64,000 nucleotides of DNA from Hyphomicrobiales bacterium. Lineage in GTDB: Bacteria > Pseudomonadota > Alphaproteobacteria > Rhizobiales > Rhizobiaceae. A program made the position numbers and the translations under genes. Location: assembly GCA_900473045.1 (NCBI GenBank), contig UCKS01000007.1:67122-131121 (forward strand). Direction: 5' to 3'. Positions within the stretch are counted from its first letter, which is position 1. Each line of letters begins with the position of its first letter. Positions 63,966-64,000 of this stretch are shown in pieces. The notes beneath the pieces were generated by a model, which ran no database searches, had not been told where the DNA came from, and saw only the letters and a program-made list of their open reading frames with translations.

Positions 63966-64000
63966 ATGAAAGCCGTGCTGAAGATACTCTGCGTCCTCTT
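63966..64000 (+). CDS. Start of a further gene, cut by the window end
   Basis: ATG at 63966 with GGGAG 9 bases ahead, followed by M-K-A-V-L-K-I-L-C-V-L, which reads like the beginning of a signal peptide. Only 11 codons are visible. Confidence 0.45.
   Translation, partial: MKAVLKILCVL

Overview
The window looks like chromosomal DNA of a member of the Rhizobiaceae (Rhizobium/Agrobacterium/Allorhizobium group). The reasons are high-GC codon use, a complete betICBA operon that includes choline sulfatase (betC), an R. etli type (AnsA) asparaginase, a TIGR03808 family Tat-exported protein, RIME-like mosaic palindromes, and many small alphaproteobacterial DUF proteins. This is inference from gene content; there is no rRNA or other taxonomic marker here.

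Layout. 0.1-3.5 kb: D-Ala-D-Ala carboxypeptidase, a branched-chain aminotransferase and a zinc alcohol dehydrogenase. 3.7-8.8 kb: small proteins, a tyrosine phosphatase-like protein, haloacid dehalogenase, trans-aconitate methyltransferase and an atypical EF-G-like GTPase. 8.7-10.2 kb: a ydeI-like gene reduced to two end fragments, with a methyltransferase gene between them on the other strand. 10.2-15 kb: ChaC-like cyclotransferase, a RibD-C/DHFR-like gene with a stop codon, a LysR/MFS divergent pair and an aldo/keto reductase. 15.2-24.3 kb: two RTX-type calcium-binding proteins flanking an MFS transporter, two small conserved proteins, the HerA-like ATPase yjgR and an RHS remnant. 24.6-33.7 kb: ohr/ohrR, L,D-transpeptidase, a PAS-GAF-GGDEF-EAL protein, TIGR03808 protein, a frameshifted GST, a LysR regulator, MmcQ/YjbR and a second GST. 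33.7-37.4 kb: DUF4406 and DeoR divergent pair, asparaginase, DUF3750 and a RelB/RelE-type toxin-antitoxin pair. 37.6-42.4 kb: quinone oxidoreductase, DUF1344, an EAL-CBS-GGDEF protein, HdeD and an EamA-type half transporter.

42.5-48.0 kb is betI-betC-betB-betA, turning choline-O-sulfate and choline into glycine betaine; a palindrome before betI is the likely BetI operator. A methyl-accepting chemotaxis protein follows, then cysH-cysD-cysN (sulfate activation and APS reduction) closed by a long hairpin. 54-57.5 kb holds small proteins, tRNA-Pro(CGG), tRNA-Gln(TTG) and a RIME-like element. 57.5-60.8 kb is a tightly packed cupin / MBL hydrolase / DCC protein / DUF4166 protein run. The right end has a LysR regulator, a DUF1499 membrane protein, a small acidic protein, a lipoprotein and the start of one more gene.

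No CRISPR array, phage or intact insertion sequence was seen. The least ordinary pieces are the RHS core remnant trapped between two copies of the yjgR 3' end, the ydeI fragments split around a methyltransferase, the 15-bp tandem repeats in the cysH tail, and several single-base lesions (RibD-C gene, GST gene, DUF4406 start). I found no clearly new multi-gene system.
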